This document shows, one piece after another, positions 8,997 through 17,979 of a DNA stretch of 64,000 bases. The first letter of the stretch is position 1. Every line of letters starts with the position of its first letter. Source of the DNA: Bacteroidales bacterium (GTDB lineage Bacteria > Bacteroidota > Bacteroidia > Bacteroidales > 4484-276). The translations under genes and the position numbers were made by a program. The DNA is taken from NCBI GenBank assembly GCA_014860585.1, contig JACZJL010000098.1, forward strand, positions 36,559-100,558. Direction: 5' to 3'. The notes under the pieces are model-generated. The model was not told the DNA's origin, did not search any database, and was given only the letters and a program-made list of their open reading frames with translations.

Positions 8997-9077
8997 CCGC
9001 CGCAAAGCCCAAACATTTAATGTTTTGAAACTATTAAACAGTTCATTCTCCGGCTTTCTGACTTCAAAAGGTAACCC

Positions 9078-9160
9078 GCCCGAGTGGCGGAATTGGTAGA
9101 CGCGTTGGTCTCAAAAACCAATGAGCTTTGCTCGTGCCGGTTCGATTCCGGCCTCGGGTA
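9078..9160 (+). tRNA. tRNA-Leu (anticodon CAA)
   Basis: An 83-nt class II tRNA. The acceptor stem is GCCCGAG with CTCGGGT (one G-U pair), discriminator A at 9160. The anticodon stem TTGGT/ACCAA encloses loop CTCAAAA with anticodon CAA at 9112-9114. A long variable arm (TGAGC/GCTC) and T-arm GCCGG-TTCGATT-CCGGC follow. The 3' CCA is not encoded. A strong terminator hairpin follows at once. Confidence 0.97.
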
Positions 9161-9164
9161 CCTT

Positions 9165-9200
9165 AAAAGCCCTGTGATCGAAAGGTTTCAGGGTTTTTTT
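9165..9200 (+). terminator. Intrinsic terminator after tRNA-Leu
   Basis: An A-rich run and CCCTG (9170-9174) pair with CAGGG (9089+100, at 9189-9193) and seven T residues around a 14-nt loop. This is a classic hairpin plus T-tract ending the tRNA transcript. Confidence 0.8.
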
Positions 9201-9230
9201 ATTTCCCCGAAAATTTTCATGCTTTTCTAC

Positions 9231-9683
9231 CTACCTGCTGCCCAAGAGTTGATTTCTCTCATCAAGCAGCTTATCGATCGCATCATCTGTCAGGTCCGGC
9301 CTTTTCAGCATTTCGTCTATCAGCCTGACTCTTTCGTCCGGATCGGCTTTTGGATCTTCCTTAGGTGCCTGGTACTCACGAATTGCAGGTTGGAGATTCG
9401 TTGTTGTGTCAATGCTATACTCCTCGCCCAGGTCGCTTTTCATGATATCCAAAAACTGCCGTACCATTTGTTGAAAAGGCAACCCCAGTTGACCCATCAT
9501 TTCGAGGGGAATATTGTTTTTGAACATTTCATAGTTGTTGATTATGAAATCAATATTCTGTTTTAATATTGGGTCGAGATGCTCAAACCGGGGATCGTTG
9601 GTGTTGGCTTTGATTTTTTTTAATAGCCGGATAAGTTCGTCGAGATCACGCTGAAATGACTCGTTAGCCTGGTTCATACTCAT
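9231..9683 (-). CDS. Conserved hypothetical helical protein
   Basis: About 150 residues if started at MSMNQANESF (ATG at 9683); the open frame extends to 9716. It is charged and helical with no membrane segment or signal peptide. The N-terminal half has an amphipathic DLDELIRLLKKIKAN helix, the middle has LPFQQMVRQFLDIMKSD, and the C-terminus ends in DERVRLIDEMLKRPDL. I do not recognise a characterised family. It reads against tRNA-Leu and stands alone, with the M20 peptidase gene upstream on the same strand. Confidence 0.65.
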   Translation of the reverse strand: MSMNQANESFQRDLDELIRLLKKIKANTNDPRFEHLDPILKQNIDFIINNYEMFKNNIPLEMMGQLGLPFQQMVRQFLDIMKSDLGEEYSIDTTTNLQPAIREYQAPKEDPKADPDERVRLIDEMLKRPDLTDDAIDKLLDERNQLLGSR

Positions 9684-9801
9684 GGTCTTTTTGGATTTGC
9701 CTGCAAAAATAAGCAAGAAAATTAACCTGAAAACGGATTACTGGTGACAGGGTAATTCTTTTAAACCGTGTCAAAATGAATGAATTCAATGATTCAAAAA
9801 A

Positions 9802-9877
9802 ACGAGGCTGTATTAAAAGTCTTCCTGTTAGATTTTCAACCTTCTGAATTAAAAATAGACTTTTGAGACAGCCTCGT
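9802..9877. repeat. 76-bp inverted-repeat element, possible MITE or insertion-sequence remnant
   Basis: Outer arms ACGAGGCTGT (9802-9811) and ACAGCCTCGT (9868-9877), followed inward by AAAAGTC and GACTTTT, form about 17 pairs interrupted by a 4-nt mismatch (TATT against GAGA). The GAGGCTGTCTCAAAA-like end resembles termini of some Bacteroidota insertion sequences, but no transposase is present. It could equally act as a terminator for the M20 peptidase gene, which ends at 9902 on the minus strand. Confidence 0.5.
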
Positions 9878-9901
9878 CTTGTCAAAGAATAATGAATCCC
9901 G

Positions 9902-11275
9902 CTATTCTTCCATCATTTCGGTATAATATTTATAAAAGTAAGGAATGGTTTCGATCCCTTTGTAGAAGTTGAACAACGGATAGTTCTCGTTGGGTGAGTG
10001 GATGGCATCAGACTCAAGGCCAAAGCCCATGAGGATGGATTTTATTCCAAGAATTTTTTCAAATGTCGAAATGATTGGGATACTTCCACCGCTGCGTACC
10101 GGAACCGGTCTTTTACCAAAGGTGGTGGTATAAGCTTTATCTGCAGCCAGATAGGCTTTCATGTCGGTTGGTGAAACGTAGGGATATCCGCCATGCAGCT
10201 CGGTTACTTTAACCTTTACTGACTTTGGAGCAATACTTTCGAAATACCTTGTGAACAGCCCGGCGATCTTTTTGTGATCCTGATGAGGAACCAGTCGCAT
10301 CGAAATTTTTGCATATGCTTTCGATGGGATGACGGTTTTGGCTCCTTCGCCGGTGTAACCACCCCAGATGCCATTCACATCAACAGATGGCCTGATGCCA
10401 GTGCGCTCGCTGGTGGCAAAACCGGTTTCGCCTTCTATCTCAGCAATGTCGATCGCTTTTTTGTATTCGTTGAGGTTAAATGGCGCTTTGGCCATCATTT
10501 CTCTTTCTTCCATCGAAACTTCGAGCACATCATCATAAAAGCCGGGGACGGTGATCCTGAAATTTTCATCCTGCAATTGTGCAATCATTCTTGCCAGCAC
10601 ATTGATCGGGTTGGCTACAGCACCTCCATACAGGCCGGAATGCAGATCGCGGTTGGGGCCGGTCACTTCCACTTCCATGTAAGCCAAACCACGCAACCCT
10701 GTGGTAATTGAAGGGATATCCTGCGCAATCATTCCGGTATCGGAAACCAGGATGATGTCGGCTTTAAGCATCTCTTTATGCAGTTCACAAAATTTCCCGA
10801 GGTTGGGCGAACCGATTTCTTCTTCCCCTTCTATCATGAATTTCACGTTACAGGGTAAAGTATTGGTTTTTACCATCAACTCAAATGCCTTGGCATGCAT
10901 AAAAGCCTGTCCTTTGTCGTCATCGGCGCCACGGGCAAAGATTTTTCCATCCCTGACTTCCGGTTTAAATGGATCGGTTTTCCACAGCTCTATCGGATCA
11001 ACGGGCATCACATCATAGTGGCCATAGACCAGCACTGTGGGTTTGGAAGGATCTATCATTTTTTCGCCGTAAACCACCGGGTTGCCATCACTGGGCATTA
11101 CTTCGGCCCGATCGGCGCCGGCAGCCAGTATGGATATTCTCCATTGCTCGGCAGCCCTGATCATGTCATTCTTGTGCTCCTGAATTGAGCTGATTGATGG
11201 GATTCTGATTAATTCAAACAATTCTTCGAGAAAGCGATCCTTGTGCTCGTCAATATACTTCTTTACGTGTTCCAT
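9902..11275 (-). CDS. M20 family dipeptidase (ArgE/DapE/CPG2-like metallopeptidase)
   Basis: A 457-residue cytosolic di-zinc peptidase, probably acting on dipeptides. Zinc ligands appear at His86 in VYGHYDVMPV, Asp119 in ARGADDDKGQ and the Glu151-153 cluster in EGEEEIGS, which also holds the catalytic Glu. A dimerisation lid domain spans about residues 195-330 (LHSGLYGG at its start), and the C-terminal zinc His is in AIHSPNENYPL. No signal peptide is seen. It is divergent from the GAPDH gene. Confidence 0.92.
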   Translation of the reverse strand: MEHVKKYIDEHKDRFLEELFELIRIPSISSIQEHKNDMIRAAEQWRISILAAGADRAEVMPSDGNPVVYGEKMIDPSKPTVLVYGHYDVMPVDPIELWKTDPFKPEVRDGKIFARGADDDKGQAFMHAKAFELMVKTNTLPCNVKFMIEGEEEIGSPNLGKFCELHKEMLKADIILVSDTGMIAQDIPSITTGLRGLAYMEVEVTGPNRDLHSGLYGGAVANPINVLARMIAQLQDENFRITVPGFYDDVLEVSMEEREMMAKAPFNLNEYKKAIDIAEIEGETGFATSERTGIRPSVDVNGIWGGYTGEGAKTVIPSKAYAKISMRLVPHQDHKKIAGLFTRYFESIAPKSVKVKVTELHGGYPYVSPTDMKAYLAADKAYTTTFGKRPVPVRSGGSIPIISTFEKILGIKSILMGFGLESDAIHSPNENYPLFNFYKGIETIPYFYKYYTEMMEE

Positions 11276-11351
11276 TTGTAATGTTGATTAAGTTAGTGAT
11301 TATTTAAAATGAGATTTTTTCCTGATGAGGGGTCTTTGGGTGAATAAATCA

Positions 11352-11359
11352 TAATTTTG
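11352..11359 (+). promoter_or_regulatory. -7 promoter element TAATTTTG for GAPDH
   Basis: A full match to TAnnTTTG, 43 nt before the GAPDH ATG. A TTTG at 11335-11338 is nearer than the usual -33 spacing. Confidence 0.5.
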
Positions 11360-11402
11360 CGATGCTCAAAAACGGCGTAAAATTACACATTTAGATTTAA
11401 AA

Positions 11403-12419
11403 ATGAAGAAAATCAGGGTAGCAATTAACGGATTTGGCCGCATCGGAAGGGTATTCTGCCGCCAGATGATCACCAATCAACAGCTTGAACTGGTCGCTGT
11501 AAATGACCTTACCGACCCTCAAACGCTTTGTCACTTGCTCAAATACGACTCGGTACACCGGGCGTTTCAGGGAACGGTTGAGTTTGACAAGGACCTTCTG
11601 ATTATTAATGGTAAAAAAGTGGTTGTGTATAATATTACCAACCCTGAAATGATACCCTGGAAGTCGCTTGATGTGGATGTTGTAGTCGAGTCCACCGGAA
11701 ATTTTACCTCCAAAGAAGGCGCAGAGAAACATTTGCACGCCGGGGCAAAAAAAGTAGTCATCTCGGCGCCGGCAAAAAATGAAAGCGATAGCATTCAATA
11801 TGTTGTACTTGGCGTTAACGATCATCAAATCGACTGGAGCGTTCCGATCATCAGTAATTCATCGTGTACAACCAACAACGTTGCCCCCCTGATTAAAATA
11901 CTTGACGAGAATTGGGGGATTGAAAAGGGTTTTATCACTACGGTTCATTCCTATACAAAAGATCAGCATCTGCTCGATGCGCCGCACAAAGACCTTCGCA
12001 GAGCCAGGGCAGCAGCCTATTCAATCGTACCAACGACTACCGGTGCTGCAAAAGCGTCAACCAAAATATTCCCCCATTTGAAAAACAATCTCGGTGGCGC
12101 CGGAATCCGGGTTCCGGTTCCAAACGGCTCACTTACTGATCTCACCTGCACTTTACACAAACCTACCAGCATTCAAGAAATCAATCAGAAATTTAAAGAA
12201 GCGGCAGAAGGGAAATTGAAAGGCATCCTACAGTACACCGAAGACCCGATTGTTAGTATGGATGTGATTGGGAATACCCATTCGGCTGTATTTGATTCGC
12301 TGTTAACGGCGGTTTTAGGTGATAAAAACAAGCTGGTGAAGGTAGTGGCCTGGTACGATAACGAAATGGGGTATTCCACAAGGCTGGTTGAACTGATTGA
12401 GCGATTTGCCCCAAAATAG
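11403..12419 (+). CDS. gap: Type I glyceraldehyde-3-phosphate dehydrogenase
   Basis: A 338-residue glycolytic enzyme converting glyceraldehyde 3-phosphate to 1,3-bisphosphoglycerate. The Rossmann loop NGFGRIGR (10-16) and Asp35 in AVNDLTD point to NAD. The catalytic pair is Cys155 in SNSSCTTNN (Ser replaces the commoner Ala of SNASCTTN) and His182 in TTVHSYT. The C-terminal WYDNEMGYSTR motif is intact. It is a single gene; another GAPDH elsewhere in the genome cannot be excluded. Confidence 0.96.
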   Translation: MKKIRVAINGFGRIGRVFCRQMITNQQLELVAVNDLTDPQTLCHLLKYDSVHRAFQGTVEFDKDLLIINGKKVVVYNITNPEMIPWKSLDVDVVVESTGNFTSKEGAEKHLHAGAKKVVISAPAKNESDSIQYVVLGVNDHQIDWSVPIISNSSCTTNNVAPLIKILDENWGIEKGFITTVHSYTKDQHLLDAPHKDLRRARAAAYSIVPTTTGAAKASTKIFPHLKNNLGGAGIRVPVPNGSLTDLTCTLHKPTSIQEINQKFKEAAEGKLKGILQYTEDPIVSMDVIGNTHSAVFDSLLTAVLGDKNKLVKVVAWYDNEMGYSTRLVELIERFAPK

Positions 12420-12430
12420 TCTGATGTAGT

Positions 12431-12844
12431 TTAATCTCGTGGTGGGGTTTTTCGCAGGTTTTTCTTTTCCGACTGCAACTTTTTATCCTGAAGTCTTTTT
12501 TTTCTGAACGATTCCGGAAGGCGGGTAACTCGTCGCTTGCGGGGCACTTTTAGGGCACGCTCAAGTATTTCATAAAATTTCTCGATGGCGGTTTTTTTAT
12601 TTTTTAATTGCGAACGCCATTCCTGGCATGAAACCACTATGATACCCTCCTCCGAAATCTTCTTTTTCAGACGCGATGTTATCCTTGCTTTTTCTTCATC
12701 AGTCAGGAGCAGGGAAGCAGCAATATTAAAACGCAGGTCAATCCGTGTACTGACCTTATTCACATGCTGACCGCCCGGTCCGCTGCTGCGCGAGGCTACA
12801 AAGCTGCACTCATTCTCCAGGTATCTTTCTCTAAGTGTACAAAT
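12431..12844 (-). CDS. arfB: Alternative ribosome-rescue factor ArfB (RF1-like GGQ hydrolase), non-standard start
   Basis: The frame encodes the GGQ peptidyl-tRNA hydrolase domain: CSFVASRSSGPGGQHVNKVS then TRIDLRFNI, with a basic C-terminal tail (KKLQSEKKNLRKTPPR) that enters the mRNA channel of stalled ribosomes. The frame is open back to a TAG at 12881-12883, but there is no ATG, GTG or TTG upstream of the GGQ motif. The first standard start is GTG at 12763, which lies after GGQ and would destroy the enzyme. ATT at 12842-12844 gives a normal-length N-terminus and overlaps the stop of the acyl-CoA synthetase gene by 14 nt; CTG at about 12819 is the other option. The identity is firm, the start inferred. 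Confidence 0.85.
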   Translation of the reverse strand: MCTLRERYLENECSFVASRSSGPGGQHVNKVSTRIDLRFNIAASLLLTDEEKARITSRLKKKISEEGIIVVSCQEWRSQLKNKKTAIEKFYEILERALKVPRKRRVTRLPESFRKKRLQDKKLQSEKKNLRKTPPRD

Positions 12845-14498
12845 AGCGCTTAATATTTCTTTTAGGTGTCTTGATAAATTCTACATCTACAATCTCCACA
12901 TCGGCAATTTGCTCGTATTTAGGCAACTCTTTATTAAATTGCCTGATCGTGTTTTTCAACTTCAGTTCAATATCCCCAAAACTCATATTGCCACTTTCCA
13001 TGGCTTCACGATCGGGATAAATCATCGCAATGAGCCTGTTGTTCTGAACTTTAACCACGCATTCCTGAACAAGAGGCAGGTTGGAGATTTTAGCTTCCAA
13101 CTCCTCGGGATAGATATTTTGCCCCGAAGGACCAAGAATCATATTTTTACTCCGTCCTTTGATAAATAGATAACCATCTTTGTCAAGATAGCCCAGATCA
13201 CCGGTTTTCAGCCAACCATCCCTAGTAAATGCCTCTTTGGTTGCCACCTCATTTTTGTAATAACCACTCATGATGTTGTCGCCTTTTACAAGAATTTCAC
13301 CTGTTTCATCCCCGGAATTTTCCTTTTTTATCCTTATTTGCATCCTGTCAACAACTCTTCCTGCCGACCGGTGTTTTGATTCTTTCCAACCGGAATAGGT
13401 GATTAGCGGGCCGCATTCAGTCATCCCGTAACCAATGGTAAAGCGAAACCCGATTTTTCTGAAAAACTCCTCCACATCTTCGCTCAAAGGAGCGCCGCCG
13501 ATAACCAGTTCATAAAATCTTCCGCCAAAAGACTCAGTAAGTTTTTTCTCCACCTTCTTTTGAATTAAGCCTGAAAGAACCGGTGCATGCAGCAAAATTT
13601 TCATCATGGGTTTATCAATGGCCGGCAGGATGCGTTTTTTATAAATTTTCTCGATGACAAGCGGCACAGATAAAATCAAATGTGGTTTAACCTCCTGAAA
13701 TGCTTTGGTGACAATCTGGGGAGAAGGAATTCGGGTTAAAAAAGTGATGTGGCAACCAAGTGTCACTGGAAACAGGAATTCAAACAAAAGCCCGTAAGCA
13801 TGTGCCAATGGAAGAAAGGAAACAATTTTTTCGCCTGCTTTCAATGGCATATTTTCCTGTGCAAATTTGATGTTGGAATAAATGCTCCGTCGTGGAAGCA
13901 TTACCCCCTTTGTAAAACCTGATGTTCCGCTGGTGTAAGAAATAACACAGATATCATCAGCATTAAAATCACCGAAATGAATTCCATCCTGCGTAATATG
14001 CTTCGCGTCAAATTGATGACTAACTTTTTCAACCATATCTTTCAGGCGCTTCGAGGGATCTGACATAACCGAGTAATCCGATAATTTCAAAATTCCTGTA
14101 AGGTGCTCAAAGTGTTCGATATCAATTTTTTCATAGCTTGATTCGGAAACAAACAGCAATTTAGCATCCGAATGATTGATGATATGATGAATGTTATCAG
14201 TCGAAAAATCTGGCAGGATGGGAACGGCTATTGCTCCATAGGTAAGAATTCCGAGGAAAGTTATTCCCCACATGGATGAGTTACTGCCAAGCAGGGCAAT
14301 TTTATCCCCTTTTGCAATCTTTGCAGCAGCAAAAAGCTGGTGCAGATAGAGAATTTTTTCGCCTGATTCGCGATATGTCAACGTATTTCCATTATAATCG
14401 GTAAAAGCTTCCAAATGCCAGTTTTGGCGGATTGTATCTGCGAAAAGATGGTTGAGATGGTGGGAAAGTGGGTTTTGTTTTTTAGGTTTTTTGAGCAT
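12831..14498 (-). CDS. Long-chain-fatty-acid--CoA ligase-like AMP-forming synthetase
   Basis: A 555-residue adenylate-forming enzyme. The P-loop SYTSGTSGFTKGVM is near residue 190, GYGMTECGPL near 355, the KTGDLGYLD hinge near 435 and the catalytic Lys in KTPKRNIKRYL at the C-terminus. It would activate a carboxylic acid, most likely a fatty acid, to acyl-AMP and then acyl-CoA. It is shorter than E. coli FadD-type AMP ligases with long insertions, and soluble. Its last codons overlap the start of arfB, suggesting translational coupling. Confidence 0.9.
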   Translation of the reverse strand: MLKKPKKQNPLSHHLNHLFADTIRQNWHLEAFTDYNGNTLTYRESGEKILYLHQLFAAAKIAKGDKIALLGSNSSMWGITFLGILTYGAIAVPILPDFSTDNIHHIINHSDAKLLFVSESSYEKIDIEHFEHLTGILKLSDYSVMSDPSKRLKDMVEKVSHQFDAKHITQDGIHFGDFNADDICVISYTSGTSGFTKGVMLPRRSIYSNIKFAQENMPLKAGEKIVSFLPLAHAYGLLFEFLFPVTLGCHITFLTRIPSPQIVTKAFQEVKPHLILSVPLVIEKIYKKRILPAIDKPMMKILLHAPVLSGLIQKKVEKKLTESFGGRFYELVIGGAPLSEDVEEFFRKIGFRFTIGYGMTECGPLITYSGWKESKHRSAGRVVDRMQIRIKKENSGDETGEILVKGDNIMSGYYKNEVATKEAFTRDGWLKTGDLGYLDKDGYLFIKGRSKNMILGPSGQNIYPEELEAKISNLPLVQECVVKVQNNRLIAMIYPDREAMESGNMSFGDIELKLKNTIRQFNKELPKYEQIADVEIVDVEFIKTPKRNIKRYLYT

Positions 14499-14602
14499 TT
14501 CATTTCAGATTTTTAGTAAAAAGATAAGTTTATTCTTTGCAAGATTACGATTTTTTTTAGTTTTGAAGCACCATTTAACCTGCATTAATAATTGCATAAC
14601 CA

Positions 14603-15895
14603 ATGAACAGATATGTTGAGCAGTTGATCGAAGACATCAGGAAAGCAGCGGCAAATGCACCTCAACCGGACGATGATGAAACAGAAATCTCAGATGAGGA
14701 GGCCCTTGCCCGTCATTTTGATGATGTAGAACAATACCTGCACGGTGAGCGGGAAAAATTATCAGAGATTATTGGAATTCCACTCAATTTGTTGCCTTCT
14801 CCCGGAAAACTAACTAAAACCCAGATCAGCAAATTAACAGTGGAGCTGGTCAGGCTCCTTAATGTCTGGAATTTTTATCCGGATTTTCCCAATAATCTGC
14901 CTGATCATATGAAATACGCCGCATTGCTCGGAATTTGGGAGAGTGAGCAGGTTTATATGAATTCAGGAGAAACCCACCTTGAGTTTTGTGATTATGATCC
15001 GTCAGACTGCCCTTTTCCAGGATATTGCAAATCATGTGATGACTTCAATACCGATCCTGAAGAATCGGAAGATGATACTACGGATGAAATAGAAGATGGC
15101 TGGCTTTTTCCTGATTCGAATTTCGTGGTGAATAAGCCTGGCAAAGACGACCAGGATAGTGATGAAAAATTTATAACCGGTATATTTAACTATTGTGATC
15201 GCTGGTGTGAACGATGTGATTTTACTACACGCTGCAGAAGTTTTGCCATGGAATTAGAGCTGCAAAAAGAGTTTGAGGAGGAAGCACTCGAAGATGAAAA
15301 TCTTGCCAACGATTTGCTTGAAGATTTCAACGAAAACCAGGATGACAATATCTCTGACGAAAATCCTTATACCTTACCCGATGATTTGTTCAAATTTGAT
15401 GAACTTGATGAGTCCGATCCAGATAGTCGCAAAGACTTCTTTTCAGTCTATCAAAAAACAGAACGACACCCTCTTTCAGTACTATCGGACGAATACTCGC
15501 AAGATGCCGGTGCTTGGTTGTATAAACATCACACTGAGTTTGAGAAAAATCTAATCCGCTGGCTTGCCAGCGGACATGCCGATAAAATTTCAGAGGCTTT
15601 TAACGTGTTGATGTGGTATCATCTGTTTATCCATATCAAACTCAAAAGAGCAATCAATGGCTACTATGAACTGGAAAATTTTGACGACGTGGAGTATGAT
15701 ATGAACGGCACAGCCAAAGTCGCCCTGATTTCGGTGGATCGTTCGCTTGACGCCTGGCGCACCCTTAAACTTTACTTCAAGACCGGTGCGACTACCATTG
15801 ATGAATTTCGGGGTCAACTGGAAAATATCAGGTTGATGACCGAAGAGATGTTTCCTGAAGCAAGACATTTTATCAGGCCAGGGCTTGATGAATAA
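14603..15895 (+). CDS. Acidic protein of unknown function with two four-cysteine clusters
   Basis: A 430-residue, strongly acidic protein without signal peptide or membrane segment. I do not recognise the family. Two cysteine groups stand out: Cys129, 136, 142, 145 (C-x6-C-x5-C-x2-C) and Cys198, 202, 205, 211 (C-x3-C-x2-C-x5-C). Together they could hold two metal ions or iron-sulfur clusters. Between and after them are Asp/Glu-rich linkers (about 146-190 and 218-275). The C-terminal 140 residues look helical and contain WYHLFIHIKLKRAI. It stands alone between a minus-strand synthetase and a minus-strand kynureninase. Confidence 0.75.
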   Translation: MNRYVEQLIEDIRKAAANAPQPDDDETEISDEEALARHFDDVEQYLHGEREKLSEIIGIPLNLLPSPGKLTKTQISKLTVELVRLLNVWNFYPDFPNNLPDHMKYAALLGIWESEQVYMNSGETHLEFCDYDPSDCPFPGYCKSCDDFNTDPEESEDDTTDEIEDGWLFPDSNFVVNKPGKDDQDSDEKFITGIFNYCDRWCERCDFTTRCRSFAMELELQKEFEEEALEDENLANDLLEDFNENQDDNISDENPYTLPDDLFKFDELDESDPDSRKDFFSVYQKTERHPLSVLSDEYSQDAGAWLYKHHTEFEKNLIRWLASGHADKISEAFNVLMWYHLFIHIKLKRAINGYYELENFDDVEYDMNGTAKVALISVDRSLDAWRTLKLYFKTGATTIDEFRGQLENIRLMTEEMFPEARHFIRPGLDE

Positions 15896-15906
15896 CTTGT
15901 AGATAA

Positions 15907-17196
15907 TCAGGTTACAGCCAATATCTTTTTTGAATAGTTTTCAAACCATTTTTTTGATGTGATTTCCTCAAGCCGGCGGATTGCCTGATAAATCTCTTCA
16001 TAAGTTGTGTAAATCGGAGTGATTCCAAACCGGATGTTATCGGGTGATCTGAAATCGGGAATAATTGCATGACTCCCGTCAGTTGGGTTGATCATAGCCT
16101 GGCAAATGCGGTAAGCCTCAGGGTGCTGCAACGAAACGTGAGAACCTCGTTCGAAATGATTTAACGGCGATCCAAATTGAAATCCTAATGGGATAAGAAA
16201 GTTTTTTGCCAGAAAAATCAGATAATCAGTTTGCTTGATGCTCTTTTCCCTTAATTTTTCCAATCCGGCAGCAAGAATGATATCCAGCCCCGGCTCAATA
16301 GCAGCCAGTGAGAGGATAGGAGGAGTTCCAACCATGAATTTTGCAATGCCTGCTGCGGGCTTGTAATGGTGATCAAACGCAAATGGCCGTTCATCACCAA
16401 ACCAACCCCAGACAGGCGATATGAGTTGGTTATGCAACTTCCGGCTTACATAAAGAAACGCCGGTGAGCCAGGGCCACCGTTTAAATATTTATAGGTGCA
16501 TCCCACAGCCATATCGGCGCCTGATGCCGACAAATGCAAAGGAACAGCTCCGGCAGCATGACTCAAATCCCAAATGATGAGCGCGCCATGGGAATGAGCC
16601 AGTTCATTCACTTTCTGCATGTCATACATAAACGCGCTTTTGAAAGCTACGTGCGACAAAACCACCAGCGCAGTGTTTTCGTCGATGACCGATGAAAGCG
16701 CTTCCAAGCTAACCCCAACCCCATTGTCCGATGGCGCAAGGACCAACTCATATTCAGCCCCGAACTGGTGTATAATACTCTGAAGCACATACAAATCGGT
16801 CGGGAAATTCAATTCATCACTTACGATTTTAGTTCGGCCTTTTTGGCCTTTGATAGCAGCCCATGCCAGTTTGTACAAATTCATGGAGGTGGAGTCGCAG
16901 GCCATTACTTCGTCAGCATCAGCCCCAATGATCTTTGCAATTTTCCCGCTTATCACCTTCGGAAGATCATACCACCCCTCATTCCAACTACGAATCAACC
17001 TTTTACCCCATTGATTATCGACAGCCCCGGTAAGTAACTGCCGGGTAACAAGTGGCAATCTGCCCAGAGAGTTTCCATCCAGGTAAATCAATTCGCTATC
17101 CTGAATAAAAAACTGGTTACGAAACATCTTAAGTTCATCCAACCGGTCCAGTTGTAAAGCAAATTCAGCATTTGCTTCAAAGGTAAAATCGTTCAT
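15907..17196 (-). CDS. kynU: Kynureninase
   Basis: A 429-residue PLP enzyme that splits kynurenine to anthranilate and alanine in tryptophan breakdown. The PLP lysine lies in GCTYKYLNGGPGSP, preceded by the WDLSHAAGAVPL metal/PLP-phosphate segment, and the N-terminal YLDGNSLGRLP is a hallmark of the family. Length is normal. Its ATG overlaps the stop of the upstream SGNH lipoprotein gene by 4 nt (ATGA), so the two are translationally coupled. No other kynurenine-pathway gene is in the window. Confidence 0.94.
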   Translation of the reverse strand: MNDFTFEANAEFALQLDRLDELKMFRNQFFIQDSELIYLDGNSLGRLPLVTRQLLTGAVDNQWGKRLIRSWNEGWYDLPKVISGKIAKIIGADADEVMACDSTSMNLYKLAWAAIKGQKGRTKIVSDELNFPTDLYVLQSIIHQFGAEYELVLAPSDNGVGVSLEALSSVIDENTALVVLSHVAFKSAFMYDMQKVNELAHSHGALIIWDLSHAAGAVPLHLSASGADMAVGCTYKYLNGGPGSPAFLYVSRKLHNQLISPVWGWFGDERPFAFDHHYKPAAGIAKFMVGTPPILSLAAIEPGLDIILAAGLEKLREKSIKQTDYLIFLAKNFLIPLGFQFGSPLNHFERGSHVSLQHPEAYRICQAMINPTDGSHAIIPDFRSPDNIRFGITPIYTTYEEIYQAIRRLEEITSKKWFENYSKKILAVT

Positions 17197-17897
17197 TCAG
17201 TTGATTTTTTTAAATTGACTATTGACTCCAAAATCGGGTGCATTTTACTCACCCATTCCCGGTACATTTTACCCGATGGGTGCAGGCTGTCGCCGGCCAG
17301 AAGCGTTTTGTCACTGGAAGCCTTTCTTGAAATTGAGGTTATTTCGATATAATGTGCCTCAGTTCTTCCGGATTCATCAAAATTTATCGCATTGAAAATA
17401 TTGATCTCTTCACTGATTTTCTGCGGGTTCAGATTGGCAGCAAACGGTGTTACTCCATAATCAGGGATTGACAGGACAATTACTCTCTTAGCGTTATGGC
17501 CGGCAAAGACAACTGCTTGTTGCAGCAGTTCCCTGAACTCAAGACGGTATTGTGTTTTATCCAAACCGCGGTATTGATTGTTTACGCCTATTAATAAAGT
17601 GACTAAATCAAAAGTCCCTTCGGGAATAGAATCGGCAATCGCATTGATCAGCTGCGAGGTAGTCCAGCCTGTTTTGGCTAAAATATTGGTTTCGATCTGA
17701 AATTGACTACCGGCTTCCAAAGTTAAAGCGAGCTGCGCAGGAAAAGTCTCTTCCATACCAACTCCTTCTCCGATGGTGTAAGAATCTCCAAGTGCAAGGA
17801 AGCGGAATGCTAAAGGTGCCTCACTTACTTCTCCTTTGTTCTGACAGGAATACATAAGAAACAGGATTAGTGCAGGCAAAAAGATCAGGTTTTTCAT
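17193..17897 (-). CDS. SGNH/GDSL-type hydrolase lipoprotein
   Basis: About 234 residues from ATG at 17897; the frame is open to 17933 but the signal peptide begins at MKNLIFLPAL. A lipobox ends in YSC, so it is a lipoprotein. SGNH blocks are complete: ALGDSYTIGEG (nucleophile Ser), GVNNQYRG (block III Asn) and DSLHPSG (block V Asp and His). It should hydrolyse esters, such as acyl or acetyl groups, outside the cytoplasm. Its stop overlaps the kynU start. Confidence 0.9.
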   Translation of the reverse strand: MKNLIFLPALILFLMYSCQNKGEVSEAPLAFRFLALGDSYTIGEGVGMEETFPAQLALTLEAGSQFQIETNILAKTGWTTSQLINAIADSIPEGTFDLVTLLIGVNNQYRGLDKTQYRLEFRELLQQAVVFAGHNAKRVIVLSIPDYGVTPFAANLNPQKISEEINIFNAINFDESGRTEAHYIEITSISRKASSDKTLLAGDSLHPSGKMYREWVSKMHPILESIVNLKKSTE

Positions 17898-17979
17898 GAT
17901 AAAATGGTTTGTTTTATTAGTACCAAAATTCAATATCTCTCATAAAGAATAGAAAAAGTGAGGCAATGGTTTGGATCAG

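Noticed and set aside
9664..9885. 73-codon minus-strand frame
   Set aside because: It spans the inverted-repeat element and overlaps the start of the hypothetical protein in another frame; no domain seen.
12431..12763. arfB as a short protein starting at GTG 12763
   Set aside because: This would drop the catalytic GGQ motif, which is perfectly encoded in frame directly upstream.
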